Below are positions 57,068-64,000 of a DNA stretch of 64,000 bases, piece after piece. Each line of letters begins with the position of its first letter. Position 1 is the stretch's first letter. The stretch comes from Pseudomonadota bacterium. GTDB taxonomy: Bacteria; Pseudomonadota; Alphaproteobacteria; UBA2136; UBA6156. The stretch covers positions 322,427-386,426 of the forward strand of contig WGMN01000001.1 in the NCBI GenBank assembly GCA_016125035.1, written 5' to 3'. The notes beneath the pieces are model-generated. The model was not told where the DNA came from. It searched no databases and saw only the letters and a program-made list of their open reading frames with translations. A program made the translations under genes and the position numbers.

Positions 57068-57766
57068 TTAGCGGCGCTGGCCCATCAACGACAGCAGGCT
57101 GATGAAGATGTTGATGAAGTTGATGTACAGGCTGGTGGCCTGGAGGATGGCCAGGCGCGAGCGCAGCAGTTCATCACGGCCGTACATGGCGAAGGTATCG
57201 CGGATGGTGTTGACCTCCCACGCGGTAAGCCCGGCGAACAGCGGGATGGCGATGAGGTTGATGACGGTGTTCATCGGGCCCACGGAGACGCCGAACAGGC
57301 TGACCAGCATGGTGACGATGGAGATGCCGACCAGGCCCCACACCCCCATGATGAGGAAGGTGCCCCAGGCCGCCAGGCTGCGCTTGGTGAAGTAGCCGTA
57401 AAGCGCGGTGCCGCCGAACATGATGGCCGCGACGCCAAAGGCGGTGGCGATGCTGCTGCCGGTATAGATGACCGCCAGCGGAGAGAGGGCAAAGCCCATG
57501 AGCGCGCTGAAGCCCGCGAACACCGCCAGGCCCGCCGCCGGTTGCAGCGAAAAGACGATGCGTTGCAGCGTGAAGGCCAGCACCAGCACGGCGATGAACC
57601 AGATGAGGTTGCCGCGCATGGCGACCTCTAGCAGCGTGGCATTGGTGGTGGTGAGCCAGGCGACGATGCCGGAGATGCCGACGCCGCCGGCCATGTAGCC
57701 GAAGGTTTGGTTGAGGTGAGAACTGAGCGCCTGCTCTTGCGATGAGACGCGGGTTGCGGTGGGCAT
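57068..57766 (-). CDS. Bax inhibitor-1/YccA family membrane protein
   Basis: Seven TM segments; LNQTFGYMAGGVGISGIVAW, YTGSSIATAFGVAAIMFGGTALYGYFTKRSL, ATSLYINFINIFISLL. Confidence 0.95.
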   Translation of the reverse strand: MPTATRVSSQEQALSSHLNQTFGYMAGGVGISGIVAWLTTTNATLLEVAMRGNLIWFIAVLVLAFTLQRIVFSLQPAAGLAVFAGFSALMGFALSPLAVIYTGSSIATAFGVAAIMFGGTALYGYFTKRSLAAWGTFLIMGVWGLVGISIVTMLVSLFGVSVGPMNTVINLIAIPLFAGLTAWEVNTIRDTFAMYGRDELLRSRLAILQATSLYINFINIFISLLSLMGQRR

Positions 57767-57900
57767 GTGGGTTTCCTCCCTTGTATTTCAGGTATTCTAG
57801 CACTTTATGGCGGTGAGTGCCAGTACTCCTGTCATCCCCATGATACGGGGGGGAGGGGGGGCGTCAAGCGAAACCGGACGGGGGAGACAGATGTGCGTAA

Positions 57901-57928
57901 GCCCCGTCACGCAAGTGACGGGGCTTAG
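57901..57928 (-). terminator. Terminator downstream of small ORF 57941..58087
   Basis: agccccgtcacgcaagtgacggggct. Confidence 0.65.
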
Positions 57929-57940
57929 CGGGGCCACCTG

Positions 57941-58087
57941 TTAGTTGGTGGCGGTGGCAGGGGTGGCGTAGACGACCAGTTGGCCGAGCTGCTGATCGTG
58001 CCAGCGTAGGGCCATCTGCAGAGTGCCAAAGGCGGCTACGGCCACAAAAACGAAAAACGCGATTGCACTTAGATTATTGGTATTCAC
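57941..58087 (-). CDS. 48-aa small membrane protein (GTG start), absent from supplied ORF track
   Basis: (M)NTNNLSAIAFFVFVAVAAFGTLQMALRWHDQQLGQLVVYATPATATN*; AAAGGAG 8 nt upstream; terminator downstream. Confidence 0.6.
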   Translation of the reverse strand: MNTNNLSAIAFFVFVAVAAFGTLQMALRWHDQQLGQLVVYATPATATN

Positions 58088-58235
58088 GGCATTGGCTCCT
58101 TTGGAGAGCCTCCCAGTCTTGGGGGGATTTTACGGCGGCCCGTGTGGCAAGGCAAGGGGGGTTAATGGTTGGTAGTGGGTCAGTTTGGAAATTAGGCTGG
58201 GTGACAGGGATGTTGGGTTTGGGCATACTCCCCCC

Positions 58236-58466
58236 ATGCCAAAAGGCCCAAAAGGACAAAAGAGACCCGCAGATGTGATTAGCGCCGCCATCATGGTGGC
58301 ACGTATTGCTACGGGTGAGGTTGAAGACACCACGCAAGAAAGTAAGGCATACGCCCGTAAGGGGGGCCTAAAGGGGGGCAAGGCGCGTGCCAAGGCCTTG
58401 ACTGCGACACAGCGCAAGGAAATTGCCAAAAAGGCCGCTGCTAGTAGATGGAAAAAGTCTAACTGA
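58236..58466 (+). CDS. Small basic Lys/Ala-rich protein (76 aa), transposon passenger
   Basis: MPKGPKGQKRPADVISAAIMVARIATGEVEDTT...ARKGGLKGGKARAKALTATQRKEIAKKAAASRWKKSN. Confidence 0.7.
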   Translation: MPKGPKGQKRPADVISAAIMVARIATGEVEDTTQESKAYARKGGLKGGKARAKALTATQRKEIAKKAAASRWKKSN

Positions 58467-58751
58467 GATACTACCCACTAGACATGGGCTAGACGCTACC
58501 CATAATATTTAGTACACCACAACACCAACCCCGCCTTGCGGCGGGGTGATGATGGTCCGACCATGGTCGCTTCCTAACCTGCTCAGGGAATAGGGAAGCG
58601 GCCTTTCTGGTTTCTGCCCCTCGCGCGGGTCGGTGGTTTGCGCACGGGGGCCGTCTTTCTTCTTGCCATGGCCATAGCTCCTTTCTGTCTCCAACATATA
58701 CAGTTCAAGAATTGGCGTCAAGGCCAAGTCTCCACAAAAGAGAATTAAAGT

Positions 58752-58803
58752 TTGACAGCCAAGTCTGAACCGTGGTATTTAAGTGACTTAGACATAAAGG
58801 AGG
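58752..58803 (+). promoter_or_regulatory. Sigma70-like promoter and RBS for passenger gene 58811
   Basis: TTGACA (58752-58757), 18-bp spacer, TATTTA (58776-58781); aaaggagg before ATG. Confidence 0.65.
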
Positions 58804-58810
58804 CTTCAAC

Positions 58811-59569
58811 ATGGCTGACGAAACCAAAAAGCAAACCCGGCCCGGTAGCGGTCAGCGGTTCCCGTTCATCTCTCTCCCCAAGGCCCTAGACCGGGCGCGG
58901 GAACTTTATAAGGTCGCAAACGTCCATGAGGTCGCTCTTGCGGCAGCTGTAACGAGTTGGGGTTATGGAGATAAGAGTAGCGGTGGCCTTCAAACCATTG
59001 CTGCGCTTAAGTCCTTTGGGCTTGCTGAAGATTCTGGTAGCGGCGGGGCGCGTAAGATAAAACTAACGGACTCGGCGCTTAAGATTATCCGCGACCCCCG
59101 CGATATTTCCCCAGAGCGTGACGCCCTTATTACGCAGGCGGCCTTGCTTCCCCAACTCCACCGGGAGGTTATAGAAAAGTATAATGGTATGCCCCCTTCG
59201 GATATGGCACTGACCACATACTTGCGGCTTGAAAAAGGTTTGTCGGATGATGCCTCTTTGGACTTTATCAAAGAGTTTACCTCCACTATGTCCATTGCAA
59301 AACTAGAAGATTCTGTTACTATTCAAGACATGGAAACCGCCTCAACTCCGACATACAACCCACCTATTATTCAACCAGTGGCGGGCGGATCTATGCCTTT
59401 TGTGTCTCCTGCCATGGCGATAGACGGTAAAACAGACATCAAGTTTATGGTGACTGGCAATCGCATCCATGTCTCAGCAGTGATGGATAAAGCAGGTGTG
59501 GCACGTCTAAAGAAGATACTAGATGCGAACGAACCCCTATTAGAAGATGAGGCTGAGGGGGGCAAATAG
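58811..59569 (+). CDS. Uncharacterised passenger protein (252 aa)
   Basis: Strong promoter/RBS; ...FPFISLPKALDRARELYKVANVHEVALAAAVTSWGYGDKSSGGLQTIAALKSFGLAEDSG, winged-helix-like N-terminus. Confidence 0.8.
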   Translation: MADETKKQTRPGSGQRFPFISLPKALDRARELYKVANVHEVALAAAVTSWGYGDKSSGGLQTIAALKSFGLAEDSGSGGARKIKLTDSALKIIRDPRDISPERDALITQAALLPQLHREVIEKYNGMPPSDMALTTYLRLEKGLSDDASLDFIKEFTSTMSIAKLEDSVTIQDMETASTPTYNPPIIQPVAGGSMPFVSPAMAIDGKTDIKFMVTGNRIHVSAVMDKAGVARLKKILDANEPLLEDEAEGGK

Positions 59570-59617
59570 CCCCCTTTACTTTGATATGTTTAGTAAAAAA
59601 CAAAATGAACTTTATGC

Positions 59618-59646
59618 TTGACTATCAAGTCATAAGGTCATATTAA
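59618..59646 (+). promoter_or_regulatory. Promoter of transposase gene with operator-like palindrome over -35
   Basis: TTGACT-17 bp-TATTAA; palindrome CTTGA-cta-TCAAG overlaps -35. Confidence 0.55.
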
Positions 59647-59653
59647 TATAGAT

Positions 59654-60484
59654 ATGAACAAGCTGAGCACCCCGGAACGCGCCAAAATCCTAGGGATGAT
59701 GGTAGAGGGTATGGCCATTCGGGCCATTTCCCGCCTGACTGGGGCCAGCAAGAACACCATTGCAAAGCTGTTAGTGGACGCAGGGAACGCCTGCTCAGAC
59801 TATCAGGATAAGACTTTCCGCAACCTACCCTGCAAGCGCGTGCAGGTGGATGAGATTTGGAGTTTTGTTTACGCCAAGCAAAAGAACGTGCCGCAGGGCA
59901 TGAAGGGTATGCCGGGTGTAGGTGATGTGTGGACGTGGACGGCCCTTTGCGCAGATACCAAGCTGGTGCCGTCATGGTATGTGGGCAACCGGGGCGAGGA
60001 TGCAGCTTGCACGTTTGTTGCTGACCTCGCTGGTCGCTTGGCTAACCGCATCCAGCTTACCAGCGATGGGCACCGGGCTTACTTAGAGGCCGTTGCTGGC
60101 GCCTTCCAAAACAACATTGACTACGCGATGCTGGTGAAGCTGTATGGGAATGAAGGTGGAATGACACCAGAACGCAAGTATAGCCCCGCTGAATGCACTG
60201 GCGCCAAAAAGCTGGCCATCACTGGCAACCCTGACAAAAAACACGTTTCCACCAGCTACGTTGAGCGTCAAAACCTCACCATGCGTATGTCGATGCGGCG
60301 GTTCACTCGCCTCACCAACGGCTTTAGCAAGAAAATGGAGAATCACTGCCATGCGCTCTCCATCTACTTTATGTATTACAACTTCGGGCGGGTGCACCAA
60401 ACCTTGCGCGTAACGCCCGCAATGGAGGCTGGTGTGGCTGACCACATATGGTCTCGGGAGGAAATTGTAGCTTTGATTAACTAA
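59654..60484 (+). CDS. IS1-family-like DDE transposase
   Basis: N-terminal HTH (MVEGMAIRAISRLTGASKNTIAKLLVDAG), VQVDEIWSFVYAKQKNV, LTSDGHRAYLEAV, TSYVERQNLTMRMSMRRFTRLTNGFSKK. Confidence 0.88.
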   Translation: MNKLSTPERAKILGMMVEGMAIRAISRLTGASKNTIAKLLVDAGNACSDYQDKTFRNLPCKRVQVDEIWSFVYAKQKNVPQGMKGMPGVGDVWTWTALCADTKLVPSWYVGNRGEDAACTFVADLAGRLANRIQLTSDGHRAYLEAVAGAFQNNIDYAMLVKLYGNEGGMTPERKYSPAECTGAKKLAITGNPDKKHVSTSYVERQNLTMRMSMRRFTRLTNGFSKKMENHCHALSIYFMYYNFGRVHQTLRVTPAMEAGVADHIWSREEIVALIN

Positions 60485-60506
60485 AACCTGTTTTTCCGTG
60501 TATAAT
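60478..60506 (+). promoter_or_regulatory. Putative promoter of antitoxin/toxin pair
   Basis: TTAACT-17 bp-TATAAT (60501-60506). Confidence 0.5.
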
Positions 60507-60530
60507 GTGGCCAACAGGAAACAACCAAAA

Positions 60531-60965
60531 ATGGCCAATGTCTTTGATGTAGCAAAGTATATTTTACTGACCCAAGGGGTCGCCATAACCACGTGGAAGC
60601 TTCAAAAACTTGTGTATTACTCCCAAGCATGGAGTTTAGTTTGGGATGATGCTCCTCTCTTTAATGAGGAAATTCAGGCTTGGGCAAATGGCCCCGTTTG
60701 CCCTGACCTTTATAACGCGCACCGTGGTGAATTCTCTATCTCTCACGAAGGTATAGATGGCGACCCTGATAAGCTCGAAAAGAACCAAATTGACACTATC
60801 AACAAGGTTATTGAGCATTATTCTAAGCTTTCTGCCCACCAGCTTTCTGAACTTACCCACTCTGAGGCTCCATGGATTAACGCCCGTGAGGGATTGGAAC
60901 CGAACGAACGCGGAAACCAAGTTATTGCGCTAGATGCAATGGCTGAGTTCTATGGCGGACTCTAA
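60531..60965 (+). CDS. Panacea-domain (SocA/PanA-like) antitoxin candidate
   Basis: NVFDVAKYILLTQGVAITTWKLQKLVYYSQAWSLVWDDAPLFNEEIQAWANGPVCPDLYNAHRGEF, matching the Panacea consensus. Confidence 0.88.
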   Translation: MANVFDVAKYILLTQGVAITTWKLQKLVYYSQAWSLVWDDAPLFNEEIQAWANGPVCPDLYNAHRGEFSISHEGIDGDPDKLEKNQIDTINKVIEHYSKLSAHQLSELTHSEAPWINAREGLEPNERGNQVIALDAMAEFYGGL

Positions 60966-61485
60966 AGAGTTTCCTGAGTGGAAATGGGAAGGTTACAAGA
61001 AGCCGCCTGAAAAGGTCATACCGCTTCATGAAGTACCTACTAGCCAAAAGATAGCAAAACTTTTCCCTCAGCCAGCTCGCAAAGAACCAAAGCACTTCAC
61101 ACGCACCGCAACAGAGGATTTCCTATGGAACGCGGAATATGCGGACAGGGAAGGTGCTTGGACATGGGGTGAAGAAAGAAATTGGACAGAGGTCTTGTGG
61201 GATGAGGTGCTTCACCCATTTCTAAAGGATTGCGGAACTAAAACTTGGGGAACGTTAGAGCGCGAAACGGCAGGAGGCAGCCAACGCCATAAATCATACG
61301 AACTGAGTGTTATTTGCAAAGAGGCTCAGCGCCGACTCCGTGATATTTCCTTAGATGACCTCCCCCATATTTTTCGCCTAAGACTTAACAACAAACAGCG
61401 GTTTTACGGATATTGTGTTTCTGGTTGTTGGTACGCTCTATGGTGGGATGCAGAACACATGATTTGCCCTTCACCTCGTAAGTAG
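60952..61485 (+). CDS. Partner of Panacea antitoxin: candidate toxin, 177 aa
   Basis: Overlaps antitoxin by 14 nt; C-terminal DLPHIFRLRLNNKQRFYGYCVSGCWYALWWDAEHMICP. Confidence 0.75.
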   Translation: MADSKEFPEWKWEGYKKPPEKVIPLHEVPTSQKIAKLFPQPARKEPKHFTRTATEDFLWNAEYADREGAWTWGEERNWTEVLWDEVLHPFLKDCGTKTWGTLERETAGGSQRHKSYELSVICKEAQRRLRDISLDDLPHIFRLRLNNKQRFYGYCVSGCWYALWWDAEHMICPSPRK

Positions 61486-61508
61486 TTTTTTTCAAACTGA
61501 CCCACTAC

Positions 61509-62900
61509 CTAATGGTTGGCGGGGGTGGCGCCTTGGGATGTGATGAGAGAGCTGATTTCGTTCAGCTTTTCTGTGAGAATGGTGGGGGAGGCGGCTTCTA
61601 CGTTGAGGCGTAGCAGGGGCTCATTACTGCTGGTGCGGATGTTGGCGCGCCAGGTGGGGAAGGAGACCTCCAGGCCGTCGAAGCGGGAGAAGGTGGCGCC
61701 CAGCGGCTGGTAGTGGCTTTGCAGGGTGGTGAGGATTTGGGATGCCGGGGTGGTGGTGCGGAAGTTTATCTCATCGGATGCCGGGGCGCGGGAGGCGTGT
61801 TCGGCCACCAGTTGGGAGAGGGTTTTGTTGGTGCGGCCCATAAGCTCTAACATCAGGAGGGCGGGGAGCATGCCGGTGTCGCAGTAGAAGAAATCGCGGA
61901 AGTAGAAGTGGCCGCTGATCTCCCCGCCGAAGATGGCGTGGTGTTGGCGCATGAGGGGTTTGATGTAGCCGTGGCCGACCTTGGAGATGATGGGGGTGCC
62001 GCCGTTCTCGGTGATGGTTTGCACGGTGTCGCGGTAGAGGCGGGGATCATGCACGACGGTGGATTTTTCTTTGGCGAGGAGGGCCTCTGCCAGGAGGGCG
62101 CAGATGTAATAGTTGTTAATGAACTCGCCGCTCTCATCGTAGAAAAAGCAGCGGTCGAAGTCGCCGTCCCAGGCGATGCCGAGGGCCGCGCCGCTTTGCT
62201 TTACGGCGCGGGCAGTTTCTTCCCGGTTGGTGGGCAGGAGTGGGTTGGGAAGGCCGTTGGGGAAGGTGCCGTCCGGCATAAAATGCAGTTTGGTGGCGGT
62301 GAGTTGGGGCAGGTGGGCGAGCAGGGCTTCCACTGTGGGGCCCGCTGCGCCGTTGCCGGCGTTCAGCACGATGTTGAGGGGTTGGATGGAGGTGGTGTCG
62401 GCGATGGAGGACAGGGTGCTTAAGTAGGCTTGGCGGTGGTTGGCGGTGGCGGGTTGGGGGAAGGTGGCGGGGGTGGGTTCGCCTGCTGCCAGTGCACTGC
62501 GGGTGAAGGCTTCCAGTGCGGGGAGGTCGGCATCATGGCTGAAGGGTTGGCCACCGGCGCGGATGAGCTTGAAGCCGTTGTACTCCGCCGGGTTGTGCGA
62601 GGCGGTGACCATGATGCCGAGGCCATAACCCTGGCTGCCGGCGGCATGGTAGACCTCTTCCGTGCCGCACAGGCCCAGTGAGCTGGGCTTGGCGCCTTCT
62701 GCCGCCAGGCCGGCGGCGGCGGCGGCGAGGAGTTCCGGCGAGGTGAGGCGGCTATCCATACCCAAAACCGCCGTTTTGGCGCCGGTGATGCGCGCCAGGC
62801 CGCGGCCGATATGGTAGGCCATGGCGGGGTTGAGCTCATGCGGCATTTTGCCGCGGATGTCATAAGCTTTGAAAGCGGGGAGTTTGGTGGGAGCAGCCAT
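61509..62900 (-). CDS. Phosphomannomutase/phosphoglucomutase
   Basis: FKAYDIRGKMPHELN, GIMVTASHNPAEYNGFKLI (catalytic Ser), GIAWDGDFDRCFFYDE, FGGEISGHFYFRD. Confidence 0.95.
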   Translation of the reverse strand: MAAPTKLPAFKAYDIRGKMPHELNPAMAYHIGRGLARITGAKTAVLGMDSRLTSPELLAAAAAGLAAEGAKPSSLGLCGTEEVYHAAGSQGYGLGIMVTASHNPAEYNGFKLIRAGGQPFSHDADLPALEAFTRSALAAGEPTPATFPQPATANHRQAYLSTLSSIADTTSIQPLNIVLNAGNGAAGPTVEALLAHLPQLTATKLHFMPDGTFPNGLPNPLLPTNREETARAVKQSGAALGIAWDGDFDRCFFYDESGEFINNYYICALLAEALLAKEKSTVVHDPRLYRDTVQTITENGGTPIISKVGHGYIKPLMRQHHAIFGGEISGHFYFRDFFYCDTGMLPALLMLELMGRTNKTLSQLVAEHASRAPASDEINFRTTTPASQILTTLQSHYQPLGATFSRFDGLEVSFPTWRANIRTSSNEPLLRLNVEAASPTILTEKLNEISSLITSQGATPANH

Positions 62901-62965
62901 GCCCCTTGTTGATAAGGGTTTAAAGGCTTGCGGGCAAGGGGGTTTTGCCGTAAACCGCCCTGCGT

Positions 62966-63041
62966 GCCGACGTAGCTCAGCTGGTAGAGCGGCGCATTCG
63001 TAATGCGTAGGTCGTCTGTTCGAATCAGATCGTCGGCACCA
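62966..63041 (+). tRNA. tRNA-Thr (anticodon CGT), CCA encoded
   Basis: GCCGACG...CGTCGGC acceptor stem, AGCTCAGCTGGTAGAGC D arm, GCGCA-TTCGTAA-TGCGT anticodon arm, TTCGAAT T loop, terminal ACCA. Confidence 0.97.
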
Positions 63042-63058
63042 GGGTTTTTCTCCCCCTC

Positions 63059-63877
63059 CTAGGTAATGTCTCCTGCCGGTTCTGGGGTAGCCGGGTTCTG
63101 GTAGCGGATGTGGTAAGGGTTAAGGCCCAGCTTGTTACAAAAACCTAGCCACATGGCGAGGCTTACATGGTCGAGCATATTATAGTTTTTAAAGGTGGGC
63201 TGTTTGCCAGCAGCTTTGCAGAGATTGACGATTTTGCGGGTGCCCCAATTACGGATGACAAGGTCGCATCGGGCAGCGAAAATAAGGAGATTGGCCCCGG
63301 AAGGGAGGTTGGCCAGGTTATTTTCCTGGTTGTAGGGGGCGATGACGGTGTCGTAACTGGAGGCGGTGGGAAACCCGGCTTCCACCGCCTCTTTTTTTAT
63401 GAAATCACCAAAGATACTTGAATAGATGCCCTCGCCCATGCGATGGCCTGGGGACAGCGCTACCAACCGTGCCGCTTTGTATTTGTTGGCGAAGTAAAAG
63501 CCCGGATAGGTGCCTGCCGAAAAGCAAAAAATGTTGAGTTTGTGGTTGGGGTACTGAAGGAGGATTTTTTGTACGACCTCATCGAGCATTTCCATGGCGC
63601 GGATGCTGTCGTCGGGAGTAAGGCCCGCCAGGGAAAAGGGACCGTTGATGAGAAAAACGTGACCTTGCATGGGAAGGAGGTTGTGAGCGGCCCAGGCTTG
63701 GTGAAGGACGATATCAAAGGTGAGAAAGCCGGGAAAACATAGCCATAATTCGTTTTCGCAGTCGGGACGCAGGACGGCTTTGGTGGTGATGTCCCAATAT
63801 TTGAGATTATAGCTGTTTTTGAACCAGCTTCTGGCGTTTGGTCCGTGGGCGCTGAAATGGTCGAGGAGGCCGAACAT
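63059..63877 (-). CDS. Alpha/beta-hydrolase-like protein of unknown function
   Basis: LWLCFPGFLTFDI, NIFCFSAGTYPGFYFANKY (FSAGT nucleophile-elbow-like), HVSLAMWLG. Confidence 0.6.
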   Translation of the reverse strand: MFGLLDHFSAHGPNARSWFKNSYNLKYWDITTKAVLRPDCENELWLCFPGFLTFDIVLHQAWAAHNLLPMQGHVFLINGPFSLAGLTPDDSIRAMEMLDEVVQKILLQYPNHKLNIFCFSAGTYPGFYFANKYKAARLVALSPGHRMGEGIYSSIFGDFIKKEAVEAGFPTASSYDTVIAPYNQENNLANLPSGANLLIFAARCDLVIRNWGTRKIVNLCKAAGKQPTFKNYNMLDHVSLAMWLGFCNKLGLNPYHIRYQNPATPEPAGDIT

Positions 63878-64000
63878 GCTTGCAAATTTAGAGGTTGGCG
63901 AGGGTTTTGATAACTCCCCCTGAAGAAGATTTTTCCAGTTAGAGGCAAGGTGTGTGGTGGATGGGCAGCTTGCCGGGTTGAGGTGGTGGGAGTTACTTTT

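Larger units (their letters stand above)
58171..61509. mobile_element. 3,339-bp transposon: IS1-like transposase plus passenger genes including a Panacea-type antitoxin and partner
   Basis: TIR ggtagtgggtcagtttgGaaa (58171-58191) / tttTcaaactgacccactacc (61489-61509); 8-bp direct repeat taatggtt at 58163-58170 and 61510-61517. Confidence 0.88.

Noticed and set aside
58509-58727. 72-aa minus-strand ORF inside the transposon
   Set aside because: No clear RBS, contains the terminator-like hairpin at its 3' end, and antisense to the main direction; left uncalled.

Overview
Alphaproteobacterial chromosome segment, GC-rich. It carries a rearranged set of genes often found near the origin in this class: rdgB/hemW, holA/lptE/leuS/DUF3576, parB/parA/rsmG/mnmG, lepA, comM, hemE/hemD/hemC/hemJ, mnmE, polA, rho, tsaD, mutM, mtgA, mltA, gpsA. 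There is one tRNA-Thr(CGT). Main observations: (1) A complete 3,339-bp transposon (58171-61509) with ~21-bp terminal inverted repeats and an exact 8-bp target duplication (TAATGGTT). It carries an IS1-like transposase plus passengers, including a Panacea-domain (PanA/SocA-like) antitoxin candidate and a tightly linked uncharacterised partner (candidate toxin). It inserted in the stop codon of a phosphomannomutase gene, turning TAA into TAG without changing the protein. (2) A dispersed set of heptanucleotide tandem repeats (GAATTCG, GAACGAG, TAACCCG, TTATGGG, GATTCGT, TAATTAG) and GGGTNGCG octamers, many translated in frame inside essential genes (three in leuS, several in polA, one in tsaD). 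(3) Palindromic elements resembling RPE/REP sequences, one translated inside a gene. (4) A 275-bp MITE-like element with 32-bp inverted repeats that supplies a transporter's stop codon. (5) A frameshifted Fic-family remnant abutting lepA. (6) A candidate oriC next to hemE, in tension with a + strand G-richness that does not visibly flip. All assignments come from reading the sequence and the supplied ORF translations; no database search was run.
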